A program made the position numbers and the translations under genes. A model generated the notes under the pieces. The model searched no databases, had not been told where the DNA came from, and was given only the letters and a program-made list of their open reading frames with translations. Of a stretch of 64,000 bases of DNA, positions 8,602 to 17,017 are shown in pieces (position 1 is the stretch's first letter; every line of letters begins with the position of its first letter). The stretch is from positions 6,003 to 70,002 of the forward strand of contig JAKLKB010000016.1 of the NCBI GenBank assembly GCA_023150835.1. The letters run 5' to 3'. This stretch comes from Myxococcota bacterium (lineage in GTDB: Bacteria > Myxococcota_C > UBA6777).

Positions 8602-10770
8602 TCATCGCATCCAGATCCGACGCAACGCTCGATTCAGCCCATCCGCCACGTACAGCGAGCCTGAAAGCCACAAGATATCGGTGGGTTGATAGAATTGTGC
8701 GTCGAGTACGCCGCCATCTTTGTAACCCGGCGTCTTTCCGATCAGCGTGCTGACTTGGTTGGTGGCGGGGTCGAACTTGCGGATGCGATGGTTGTCGCGA
8801 TCTGCGATGTACAAGGATCGTCCGTCCCATGCCAGCCCCATCGGAAAGCGAAACTTTGCGGATCCTGCGGTTCCATCGGTGAGGCCGAAACCACCCGCTG
8901 CCACCGTGAACACCTTCTTTGCGTTGAGATCGATCTTGCGGATACGATGGGATAAATAATCGCTTACGTACAGGTTTCCTTGACCGTCAAGCGCAAGTCC
9001 CAAAGGATAGTGAAACTGCGCAGTGGTCAACGAGGTGCCATCGCTCGTTCCCACTTTCCCGTTGCCCGCAAACGTCGAGACCTCGCCCAACAGCGTGATC
9101 TGACGGATTCGGTTGTTCGCCATATCCGCAACATAAAACACCTTGGCATTCGCATCATAGACGATGCCTCGCGGAAAGTGGAACTGCGCTTTTTCTCTTG
9201 TTCCTTCTTTGTCCCCCAACGTCGACCCAGCAAACAAACCCACGCCCTTCGTCGGATCCACAAAGCGGATCTTGTGGTTCGAAGTATCCGAGATAAACAC
9301 AACACGATTCGGCCCTTCGGCGATTCCACAAGGATCGGAAAGCTTGGCCGTGAGCGGATTGGCGCTATTTTGGTCCCCCACCACCGATCCCGCCCACGTC
9401 CCCGAAAGATTCGGTCCCGAAACCAACAGCACCTGATCTTTGTTGCGATCCCCAACCAACAAGCCTGTATGCGAAACATACCCCAGCGCGCAAGGATAGC
9501 TAAACGGCGAAGTGACGGCGGGCGCGATCGGCCCTGCCATCGTCGTCACATACGGAGTCTTGCGACAGCCCCCACCGACACAAAGCTCTCCCGCGAGACA
9601 GGACTTTCCGCACGTTCCGCAATGACTGTTCGATTCTTTGAGATCGACGCATTCGCCTTTGCAATGTGCCAGCGCCGCGTTGGAACACACACAGGAGCCG
9701 CCCACGCAACTCGCGTTGCTCGCACAAGCATCCTCGCACTTACCGCAGTGCTTGGCGTCCGTCTTCACGTCGACACACTCTCCTTTGCACTCTTGCCGTC
9801 CACTCGCGCACGAGCACGCCCCATTTTGACAAGTCGCCCCCACCGAACAAACGCTGCCACACGCTCCACAATTCTTCGGATCGATCATCACATCCGCGCA
9901 GACGTTGGCACACGCAGTCGCTGGTTTGACACACGCAGACACACACGCACCACCTTGGCATAACGGCGCAGCATCCGCCCCACAAGACTGCCCACAGTCC
10001 CCACAATGCGAAGGATCCGTTCGGATATCGACGCAAATACCGCCACAATCTTTCTTGCTCCCCGCACATCCGCAAAATCCGTTGAGACATCCTTGATCGT
10101 TTCGACAAGCCTGACCACACTTCCCACAATGCCTCGGATCTTGCTTGGGATCCACACAAGACATCCCACAACGTATCTCCCCCGTTTTGCAAGGCGTTTG
10201 ACACAGCCCGCCCGCACAGATTTGGCCCGACAAGCACGCGGCATCGCACACTCCGCAATGTTGCGCGCTCGCTTGGATATCCACACACACACCGCCACAC
10301 AAACGCCCACCATTCGGGCAAGAACAGATCCCTCGCTGGCACACCTCAACGGCCTCACAAGCATTGTTGCACTGACCGCAATGCTTTGGGTCGGTTTGGG
10401 TATCGACGCAAGCGCCCGCGCAAAACCACTTCCCCTCCGCACAAGGATTCTCTGGCTCCGCCTCTTGGGCCTCTTGTTCGGTCAGTTCGCTTTCCACCCC
10501 AGTATCGGGTTTCTCTGGCGATTCCACTACAGCTTCTTGAGGCTCGACAGCGATCTGTTCTTCCGCACCGTAAGGCTCTGTTGTCGAAGCATCACCGCGC
10601 TTCCAAAACACACACAGCCCCTGTTCGCAATGCGCCCCAACACCGAGCTTTTCGCATTCTTTGTTTTCTTGGCAAGGCCACAAGGCGCTACCTTCGGGAA
10701 GTGTCGGAGATTGCGTACAGCCCCACCACACCACACCACAAAAAACACACCACGCAACCATTCGCCACAT
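8602..10770 (-). CDS. Lipoprotein: Stig1-like Cys modules plus NHL propeller (paralog)
   Basis: Exported 722-residue lipoprotein, paralogous to the downstream gene at 6128-8431. The signal peptide ends in lipobox VWWGC. It is followed by a Glu-rich linker, seven HCGxC modules (DPKHCGQCNNAC, DPRHCGKCGQAC and others) and an NHL propeller (VVFISDTSNHKIRF, LYVSDYLSHRIRKI, LYIADRDNHRIRKF). The ATG at 10770 follows AGGAGCG; an in-frame ATG 21 nt upstream is less likely. The 170-bp gap to the next gene contains the four direct repeats, so the pair may be separately regulated. The products probably sit on the cell surface with the propeller outermost. Confidence 0.88.
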   Translation of the reverse strand: MWRMVAWCVFCGVVWWGCTQSPTLPEGSALWPCQENKECEKLGVGAHCEQGLCVFWKRGDASTTEPYGAEEQIAVEPQEAVVESPEKPDTGVESELTEQEAQEAEPENPCAEGKWFCAGACVDTQTDPKHCGQCNNACEAVEVCQRGICSCPNGGRLCGGVCVDIQASAQHCGVCDAACLSGQICAGGLCQTPCKTGEIRCGMSCVDPKQDPRHCGKCGQACRNDQGCLNGFCGCAGSKKDCGGICVDIRTDPSHCGDCGQSCGADAAPLCQGGACVSACVKPATACANVCADVMIDPKNCGACGSVCSVGATCQNGACSCASGRQECKGECVDVKTDAKHCGKCEDACASNASCVGGSCVCSNAALAHCKGECVDLKESNSHCGTCGKSCLAGELCVGGGCRKTPYVTTMAGPIAPAVTSPFSYPCALGYVSHTGLLVGDRNKDQVLLVSGPNLSGTWAGSVVGDQNSANPLTAKLSDPCGIAEGPNRVVFISDTSNHKIRFVDPTKGVGLFAGSTLGDKEGTREKAQFHFPRGIVYDANAKVFYVADMANNRIRQITLLGEVSTFAGNGKVGTSDGTSLTTAQFHYPLGLALDGQGNLYVSDYLSHRIRKIDLNAKKVFTVAAGGFGLTDGTAGSAKFRFPMGLAWDGRSLYIADRDNHRIRKFDPATNQVSTLIGKTPGYKDGGVLDAQFYQPTDILWLSGSLYVADGLNRALRRIWMR

Positions 10771-10982
10771 CGAACGCTCCTGCTTAACCAAGCCGCCAAA
10801 TCTCGGCTCCCTCTTTTGCTCTTATGGCACAAGACGCTTCTCGCGCCAAGGCTTTGCGCCTGCCTTCGCCCAACCTCCTACGCCCCACCAAAGACCCACA
10901 GGCGCTTGCAAAAATCCCCAAGATGTGCTTTTTTCCCCTTCTTTCCTCCAACTTGACGGAGCGGACCTCGATTCTTATACGG

Positions 10983-11153
10983 ATAGGAGTGACGCAGTTG
11001 GCAAAAAAAGCCGTGTTCGCGAACGCCCAAGCGACAGGGTCGTTGGCGTGAAAAACCAGCGATCTGTTCGCCAATACGGGGTCAAGGGGCGACAGTCCCT
11101 TGTGGGGCGTGGGGTGACACCCCACAAAAACGACCCAACTGCGTAAGTCCTAT
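10983..11153. mobile_element. MITE-like element with nested GGGGCGTGGGG hairpin
   Basis: Left end ATAGGAGTGACGCAGTTG (10983-11000) and right end CAACTGCGTAAGTCCTAT (11136-11153) are near-perfect inverted repeats. The 171-bp copy is longer than the 118-bp copies at 48646 and 57927 because it contains a family-C unit (CGGGGTCAAGGGGCGACAG, then GGGGCGTGGGG). No open frame. It lies in the 499-bp gap (10771-11269) before the Rieske gene; the left part of that gap shows no gene or clear signal. Confidence 0.75.
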
Positions 11154-11260
11154 ACAAAATCCGAGTGATGTGCGATCAACGGGTCACTCGGAGATGCCCG
11201 ATTCTTGGGCAGCCGCAGGGGGCAGCCCCTACACCTTTACGATCACACAACCAGCGGGCC
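11154..11260. repeat. Interspersed hairpin repeat, family A
   Basis: Abuts the MITE-like element. It contains AAAATCCGAG at its left, an internal ACGGGTCACTCGG hairpin and the core palindrome GGGCAGCCGCAGGGGGCAGCCCC, the same core as at 5971-6111. It ends immediately upstream of the Rieske gene, so it must lie in that gene's promoter or leader region. Confidence 0.65.
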
Positions 11261-11269
11261 TCGATCCCC

Positions 11270-11647
11270 ATGCAAGAAGCACATACCCCGTCCACCGCTT
11301 GGCACCTACTCGCCCACTCCAACGAGATCCCCGAAGGCATGTGCCTGCAAGTCGGATTGGCGGGGCGTTCCTTGCTCGTCTGTAAAGTCAACGGGCAGAT
11401 CTATTGCGTCGAAGATCGCTGCTCTCACCGCGATATCCCGCTGCATCGGGGCTGGCTCGAAGGCTATTTGTTTGCTTGCCCCCTTCATGGAGCCACCTTC
11501 GATATCCGCAATGGATCTCCTTGTCGACTCCCCGCAACGCGACCGATCGCCAGCTTCCCCATCCAAATCGACGAACAACAGCGCGTCTTTGTCGCATTGC
11601 CTGAGCCACCCACCAAACAACCCAAATCCCCCCAACCTCCGAGGTAA
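11270..11647 (+). CDS. Rieske [2Fe-2S] ferredoxin-like protein
   Basis: Small soluble electron carrier of 125 residues. The two iron-sulfur motifs are clear: CSH (after YCVEDR) and CPLH (in FACPLHGATFD), with the CxH-x16-17-CxxH spacing of dioxygenase-type Rieske ferredoxins and NirD-like proteins. No signal peptide or membrane segment, so cytoplasmic. An in-frame start exists at 11165 but lies inside interspersed repeat DNA; the ATG at 11270 gives a product of normal ferredoxin length. It is 6 bp upstream of gshB, so probably cotranscribed. The partner oxygenase or reductase is not in the window. Confidence 0.88.
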   Translation: MQEAHTPSTAWHLLAHSNEIPEGMCLQVGLAGRSLLVCKVNGQIYCVEDRCSHRDIPLHRGWLEGYLFACPLHGATFDIRNGSPCRLPATRPIASFPIQIDEQQRVFVALPEPPTKQPKSPQPPR

Positions 11648-11653
11648 CCGCGC

Positions 11654-12628
11654 ATGACAGTACAGATCGGCATCGTCATGGACCCCCTTCAAAGTATCAA
11701 AGTCGCCAAGGATACGACCTTTGCGATGATGCTCGCCGCACAAAGTCGTGGCTGGGATCTTTGGTACATGGAACAAGGCGATATCTGGGTCAAAGACGGC
11801 TCCCCCCACGCCCGTATGCGCCAAGTCCGAGTCCAAGACCATCCCCTCCATTGGTTCGATATCCTCTCCGACAAGATCGCCCCACTTCGCGATCTTGACA
11901 CGATCTTGATGCGCAAAGATCCCCCCTTTGATATGGAATACATCTACACCACGTATGCCCTCGAACGTGCCGAAACAGAGGGCGTTTTGGTCTTCAACAA
12001 ACCTCAAGCCCTCCGCGATGCCAACGAAAAATTCTATCTCTCTTGGTTTCCACAATGCGCCCCCGAAACGCTGATCACCCGCAGTTCCGCCCAGATCAAA
12101 GACTTTGTGCAACAACATTACCGCGCCGTCCTCAAGCCCCTCGATGGCATGGGCGGAGCCTCGATCTTTTCCCTCAAAGCTGATGATCCCAACCTCAACG
12201 TCTGCATCGAAACCGTCACCCGCCTCGGACGGGCTTTTGCGATGGTCCAACAATACGTCCCTGAGATCACCCTCGGCGATAAGCGACTTTTGCTGATCGA
12301 TGGAGAACCCGCCCCCTACGTCCTCGCACGAATCCCCCAAGGAACGGACTTTCGCGGCAATCTCGCAGTCGGCGGAAAAGGCGTCGCGCAGCCCACTTCC
12401 GAGCGCGACCGCTGGATCGCCCAACAAGTCGGCCCCACTCTTCGCGAAAAAGGCATGATCTTCGTTGGACTGGATATCATCGGCGATTATCTCACCGAGA
12501 TCAACGTCACCAGCCCCACAGGTATGCGCGAGATCAACAAAGCCTACGACACCGATCTCGGCGGCCAGCTCATGGACGCCATCCAACGCAAGCTCGACGC
12601 TCGCCCCCCATCGAATCTGCGCAAATAA
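11654..12628 (+). CDS. gshB: Glutathione synthetase (ATP-grasp)
   Basis: Ligates gamma-glutamylcysteine and glycine using ATP, the second step of glutathione synthesis. The 324-residue product matches the prokaryotic GshB length. Family motifs seen: MDPLQSIKVAKDTTFAMM near the N-terminus, MRKDPPFDMEYI, KPLDGMGGASIF (ATP-grasp loop), and the C-terminal TEINVTSPTGMREI. Start ATG at 11654, 6 bp after the Rieske stop. No gshA is present in the window. Downstream 12629-12837 holds only repeat DNA. Confidence 0.95.
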   Translation: MTVQIGIVMDPLQSIKVAKDTTFAMMLAAQSRGWDLWYMEQGDIWVKDGSPHARMRQVRVQDHPLHWFDILSDKIAPLRDLDTILMRKDPPFDMEYIYTTYALERAETEGVLVFNKPQALRDANEKFYLSWFPQCAPETLITRSSAQIKDFVQQHYRAVLKPLDGMGGASIFSLKADDPNLNVCIETVTRLGRAFAMVQQYVPEITLGDKRLLLIDGEPAPYVLARIPQGTDFRGNLAVGGKGVAQPTSERDRWIAQQVGPTLREKGMIFVGLDIIGDYLTEINVTSPTGMREINKAYDTDLGGQLMDAIQRKLDARPPSNLRK

Positions 12629-12639
12629 ACTTGTGTTTG

Positions 12640-12780
12640 TGGGGTTTCACCCCATAGGCGTTAGGTGAAGCCACAGATGGCCCCTCTTACGAGATCCGCA
12701 GGGCGTGTGATCGTAAAACGTAGGGGCAGCCCACTGTGGCTACCCAACCACAGGGCGTCTACAACGAATCGCACCGACCC
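12640..12780. repeat. Interspersed hairpin repeat, family A
   Basis: Contains ACGAGATCCGCAGGGCG, then GTAGGGGCAGCCCACTGTGGCTACCC and CACAGGGCGTCTACA, the same core as the copies at 16883 and 36000. It lies between convergent gshB and maf. No gene in this gap. Confidence 0.65.
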
Positions 12781-12837
12781 TTCGTGTACACATTCTCGGT
12801 GCTCGCGTCATCCACCCTCATCCGATCAAGGCGACGC

Positions 12838-13428
12838 TCACTCCCAAGGATAAAACAAGCCGAATCGTTCGAGCAGCGAGACCACCGCCATCAAGGGAAG
12901 TCCGATGATCGCCGTGTAATCCTCGCCTTCGATCGATTCAAACAAAGCGATGCCTTCGGACTCGATCTTGAAGGAACCCGCACAATCAAGGGGCTGATCT
13001 CGCTCGACATAGCGCTTGATCTGATCTTCGCGTAGCGTCCGCATCTTCAGCGTATGCAATGAGGTGTGCGTGTGGATCTCGCCGCTTTGCGCATCCACCA
13101 GCGACACCGCCGTCCAAAGCTGCAACGAACGCCCCGACATCGCACGCAACTGCGCACACGCCCGCTCTACCGTCACAGGTTTATGCAAGATCATCTCCCC
13201 CAACGCAGCGACCTGATCGCTTCCCAAGATCAGCGCATCGGAAAAACGCTCACACAACGCTTTGGCTTTGGCTTCGGCCAAGACCTGCGAAAGACGGCGA
13301 GGATCGGACTCTTGCGCATGAAACGGAGACTCATCGAGGCCCGAAGCATGGGCTTGATGAGGGAGTCCGATCTGGCGAAGAAGTGTGCGTCGATAAGAAG
13401 AGGTGGAGGCGAGAACGATGGGGCGCAT
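12838..13428 (-). CDS. maf: Maf-family nucleotide pyrophosphatase
   Basis: House-cleaning nucleoside triphosphate pyrophosphatase of 196 residues, near the usual 190-200. Motifs: LASTSSYRRTLL at the N-terminus (substrate loop), GLDESP, AKAKAL, and the catalytic LGSDQV. The ATG at 13428 overlaps the stop of the upstream lipoprotein gene by one base (TAATG), so it is probably translated by coupling from that message. The frame stays open to 13704, but the added residues are Pro/Arg-rich and belong to the overlapping gene. Whether it prefers dTTP/UTP or m7GTP cannot be decided here. Confidence 0.93.
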   Translation of the reverse strand: MRPIVLASTSSYRRTLLRQIGLPHQAHASGLDESPFHAQESDPRRLSQVLAEAKAKALCERFSDALILGSDQVAALGEMILHKPVTVERACAQLRAMSGRSLQLWTAVSLVDAQSGEIHTHTSLHTLKMRTLREDQIKRYVERDQPLDCAGSFKIESEGIALFESIEGEDYTAIIGLPLMAVVSLLERFGLFYPWE

Positions 13429-16061
13429 TAGCGGAGGCGGCGGCGGATGAACGGCAGGACCAACAAGAGCAACATCCAGAACGGAAGTTGTGGGGCTTGT
13501 TGGGGAGCGACGTGGCAACCAAAGGCAGGAGCTTGTGTGGGGCCTTGTTGGGGAGCGGTGGAAGTGCGTTCGTCGGTGAGGCTTTGTTGGGTGGTGGACC
13601 ACTCGACTTGGCGAGTGTTGCCTTGGGCGTCCGTCACACGGACTTGGAGGGTGGGTTGTTGGAGTTCTTTGAGGGGAAGGGTTCCACCCGTGATCTCTTG
13701 CCATTGACCGTTGATCTTGGCCTCGTAGCGGAGTTCTTCGCGAGAAGAAACAGCGTCGTTGCCAGCCACGCGCAACACACCGTCTTTTTGGGTGAGTTTC
13801 AATTGGGGCGCGATTGGGTCGAACGTGAATTCGACTTTGACGGGTTCTTCTTCAAGCGAGCGATATTCGCCCTTGAGACGGGCGCGTAGGTGCACGGTGT
13901 GTTTTCCAAGCAAGTTGAGGAAGCGGTTGCGGACAGTCAACACGCCATCGGGTGCAGTGTGGAAGCCCGACCATGCGCCATAATCCACAAAGTATTGATA
14001 TTCAAGCTCGTGGGGTCCGAGGTACTGAGGAACAAACAAGCGAACTTCTCCTGTGGGGGTCAGCTTTCCATTGATCGTCTTGGTCCAACCGGGGTTTTGG
14101 GTGTCGAGCTGTGCGGTGGTCATCGGACGCGGCAACAGCGGCACGCTGCTCGAGTACTTCATCGTCAACGCCAAGGTCAGCCAGTCTTTGCCGACGCCAT
14201 CGCGTGTGATCCCGTCGATGTTGATGGTGATCGGCACACCAAGGGCTTTGGAGATGCTGTCGGAGATATCGATCGGGAAGCTGATCTTGTTGGTTCCGAG
14301 GACTTGGGTGATCAAGGTCAGCAAGGTGGGCAAGAGGCTGTTGATATCGCTTGCATCGACAAGGTTGGCTTGTTCAATGCGGGCGTTTTGGAGGTTCAGA
14401 CGATCCGTATCGAAAGCCGCTTCGAGCGAATTGTTGGGGGTTGCGATCAGCGAAAGGCCAAGATCCATATCCACAACAAGGCGGAACAACCGAACAAATC
14501 GATCATGCAACAACACCGACAACGAGATCCCCATATCGGGGACGTACAGTTGCAACGTCGAATCGGTTTTGCCGCCGACTTGTTGGCCCGTACCGAACTG
14601 GACTTTGGGGGCTTGGGTGGGTTGGAGCTCGAGCATGACGGGCGCATCTTGGGGGACGAGCTTGGTCAGGTTGGGCGCAAGCAACGAGAAGATCCCGGCA
14701 TTCAGGGGGAAGGCTCCACCGCTCAGTTTATGAACATCCGAGGAGTTGACCCGAATGCACAACAGACCTGTCTGATAGACAGCCCACATCATGCGGTTGG
14801 TGGCGGCTTTGGAAAGCGAGGCCGCAAGGTGATATTGCCCGTTCAGTTCAGGATAAGTAGAGGGTTTGTCTTGGGGTTCGGGACGTGCAGGAACGCATTT
14901 GTTGTTGGGGCTGGCTTCAAAGCCCGTATCCATCGCGAGATTCAAACCGCCTTTGACCACGCTCAGCAACGTTCCGGGGCGCATCAACAAACCAAGCGGC
15001 GTGGCACGATCCAGACCGGGGATACCAAAACCGCCAACAATCGGCGCAAGTGGAACTTGCATCTCTGCCTTGAGTTCTGCAAGCAGATCGTAGTTGGCCA
15101 GTTGTTTGCCGATCTCTGCCTCAAGAAGGTTTGTCAGCGGCCCCATCAACAATGATTGCAAAATTGAACTATTGATCAGTCCCTCCACCAAGTTCAGGAT
15201 CGTGTTGCAGATGCTTGAACCCAAATCGATCGTCACGTCTTGATTGATCACGGGGATAGTGAACAGCCCGATCTTCAGTCCCGTACAAGTCGTTTTGAAT
15301 TGGATAGTTGGTTTATCCAACTGCAAGCTGTTCGGTACATACTCCATCCCAACCTTTCCTGTGGTTGTGTTGGTGACAAATTGAAACGCAAGTGTACCCT
15401 TGATCTTGCCTACGGAGATGCTTGTGTTGGTCAGACTCAAACGGCCGTTGCCACAAGCGTCTCCGCCAAAAGTGTTTCGCAACGCCCCACACACGGAAAT
15501 CGTAGAAGAAGAGGTACGAAGCTGAGCGTTCGGGATATCGAAGCTGATCTCTACCTTGTCAGGCTCGGTTAGCTTTACTCCTAACGTGTTTGTGCCGATG
15601 CTTCCACAAAAATTGAGTCCCGCTAATTTCATGTAATACCAAAAGTCCGGACTTTTATTGCCTGGTGGCAGCGGCCCTTTACATTCAGGATGCCCTCCAA
15701 AACCCGGAACCCCGCTGTAGGTCGTCGAACAATTCGAATTGACGGGTTCGGCCTTCTTCCCACTTGGATCTGTGCTAAAGATTTGATCTCCCAAGGAGAT
15801 TCCTTTTGAGCAGTCGAGGCTCTGCCCTGCTTTTTTGAGCGCCGCTTCGAGGATCGGCTTGAGGTTTTGTGCGATAAAGTCAAAACCTTGCTGTGTAATC
15901 CGTGTACGAATGCCGTTGGCAAGAGGCGTTCCCTTGAATTTGTAGTTGGGATCTCCCCCACACGTCGAGGCACATCCTCCGCACCCCAAGCCACTTCCCG
16001 AACAACTCGCGAGAAGCATGGCCAGCCCAAAAAAGGCTACCCGAAAATCCATGCGCTTCAT
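13428..16061 (-). CDS. Large lipoprotein with MYXO-CTERM-like anchor
   Basis: Exported protein of 877 residues. The signal peptide MKRMDFRVAFFGLAMLLASC ends in a lipobox (LLASC). A Cys/Gly-rich stretch follows (CGGCASTCGG), then a long region with an LPS-binding/BPI-like look (paired amphipathic beta segments, VTIDLGSSICNTILNLVEG) and two late beta-sandwich-like segments. The C-terminus is FGCHV, a Pro/Gln spacer, a hydrophobic segment and RRRLR, the pattern of MYXO-CTERM sorting signals. Start: ATG at 16061 with AAGGAGGT, better than the in-frame ATG 36 nt upstream. Translationally coupled to maf. Having both a lipobox and a C-terminal sorting tail is unusual. Function unknown. Confidence 0.82.
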   Translation of the reverse strand: MKRMDFRVAFFGLAMLLASCSGSGLGCGGCASTCGGDPNYKFKGTPLANGIRTRITQQGFDFIAQNLKPILEAALKKAGQSLDCSKGISLGDQIFSTDPSGKKAEPVNSNCSTTYSGVPGFGGHPECKGPLPPGNKSPDFWYYMKLAGLNFCGSIGTNTLGVKLTEPDKVEISFDIPNAQLRTSSSTISVCGALRNTFGGDACGNGRLSLTNTSISVGKIKGTLAFQFVTNTTTGKVGMEYVPNSLQLDKPTIQFKTTCTGLKIGLFTIPVINQDVTIDLGSSICNTILNLVEGLINSSILQSLLMGPLTNLLEAEIGKQLANYDLLAELKAEMQVPLAPIVGGFGIPGLDRATPLGLLMRPGTLLSVVKGGLNLAMDTGFEASPNNKCVPARPEPQDKPSTYPELNGQYHLAASLSKAATNRMMWAVYQTGLLCIRVNSSDVHKLSGGAFPLNAGIFSLLAPNLTKLVPQDAPVMLELQPTQAPKVQFGTGQQVGGKTDSTLQLYVPDMGISLSVLLHDRFVRLFRLVVDMDLGLSLIATPNNSLEAAFDTDRLNLQNARIEQANLVDASDINSLLPTLLTLITQVLGTNKISFPIDISDSISKALGVPITINIDGITRDGVGKDWLTLALTMKYSSSVPLLPRPMTTAQLDTQNPGWTKTINGKLTPTGEVRLFVPQYLGPHELEYQYFVDYGAWSGFHTAPDGVLTVRNRFLNLLGKHTVHLRARLKGEYRSLEEEPVKVEFTFDPIAPQLKLTQKDGVLRVAGNDAVSSREELRYEAKINGQWQEITGGTLPLKELQQPTLQVRVTDAQGNTRQVEWSTTQQSLTDERTSTAPQQGPTQAPAFGCHVAPQQAPQLPFWMLLLLVLPFIRRRLR

Positions 16062-16203
16062 AAAAACCTCCTTGCCACAAAAATGCCGTTCAAACATAAG
16101 GGAGAGCGATGGGTGTACCCCTCGACAGATACTTTTGCGCGGGGTAGACCTTACACACGACAGATCAGTCCCCCACAGTAGTCGAGAAAGAAATCACCTG
16201 TCA

Positions 16204-16878
16204 ATGCTATCCCTGCGAATCCTCTCCCAAAAGCCCTTCCTTACGCCCCTTGCTCTCTGCTTGTTCGGGCTTGTAATCCTTGCCTTTTGTTTCGCTAGCT
16301 GCGCCACCTCCTCCACCCAACAAAAAAAAACCACCGCGATCCCTTTTCAACTTCACGAAGAACCCCAATGCACCCGCTTTTACGACCAACGCACAGGCTT
16401 GCGCTTTTGTACCCCACCGCAAACCACGCTGCGCTTTCTGGCTCTGGATCCCGATCCTTTTGGAACGCGCTTTGAGGTGATCTTGCAAAGTCCCGCATCA
16501 CTCGTCGAGATCCAGCTCCGCAAAGATCCCTTGCTCGCCGAAAGCACCCCCGAAGAAGCCCTTGATGCCCCTTGGCTCTTGCGCTACGGCATCGCTTATG
16601 CCGAACGGCGCGGAGTCCACACCAAAGATATCCAATCACAGACCCTTCATCCCAAGCGTGCCGCCTTTTTTCAAGCCGATGCTGCGGTCTGGTTGGCGTT
16701 CCCACTCCGCGATCCCCACTTCGCCCGCGAAGAAGTCCTCGTCCTCGCACAACGTCCCCTCATCCGCTATCTGATCAGCTTGCGTATCAGCACAAAAGCC
16801 CAATCGCCCGAGAACTTCGACGACCTCCACCACACCCTCCAAACCTTCCTCCAAGCCCTCCGACTCAAACCCTCCTAA
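16204..16878 (+). CDS. Small lipoprotein of unknown function
   Basis: 224-residue protein with a hydrophobic signal segment and lipobox FASC (FCFASCATSS). The mature part is alpha/beta with motifs FYDQRTGLRFCTPP and VWLAFPLRDPHFAREEV; it resembles small lipoproteins that monitor or assist envelope processes, but I do not recognise a family. The start at 16204 was chosen because it places the signal segment at the N-terminus; the frame is open upstream to 15946 but overlaps the divergent lipoprotein gene. Ribosome site is weak. Convergent with the FadL-like gene; a family-A repeat sits between them. Confidence 0.75.
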   Translation: MLSLRILSQKPFLTPLALCLFGLVILAFCFASCATSSTQQKKTTAIPFQLHEEPQCTRFYDQRTGLRFCTPPQTTLRFLALDPDPFGTRFEVILQSPASLVEIQLRKDPLLAESTPEEALDAPWLLRYGIAYAERRGVHTKDIQSQTLHPKRAAFFQADAAVWLAFPLRDPHFAREEVLVLAQRPLIRYLISLRISTKAQSPENFDDLHHTLQTFLQALRLKPS

Positions 16879-16882
16879 TCAG

Positions 16883-17002
16883 AAGAAATCCGCTCGTTGC
16901 GTACCCAGAAAGCGTAGGGGCTGCCCCCGTGGCTGCCCAAGGACAGGGCGTCTACAGCGGATCGCACCTACCCTCCGATCACACGTCTCTTGGATATCGT
17001 AT
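16883..17002. repeat. Interspersed hairpin repeat, family A
   Basis: Starts GAAATCCGCTCGTTGCG and ends TTGGATATCGTAT. The core is GTAGGGGCTGCCCCCGTGGCTGCCC with CAGGGCGTCTACAGCGGATCGC. It lies exactly between two convergent genes (stops at 16878 and 17018), so it could serve as a two-way terminator. Confidence 0.7.
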
Positions 17003-17017
17003 CACGCTTTGGAACGC

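Noticed and set aside
8432-8830. N-terminal extension of the 6128-8431 lipoprotein
   Set aside because: Would overlap the neighbouring gene and bury the lipobox; a good start with ribosome site exists at 8431.
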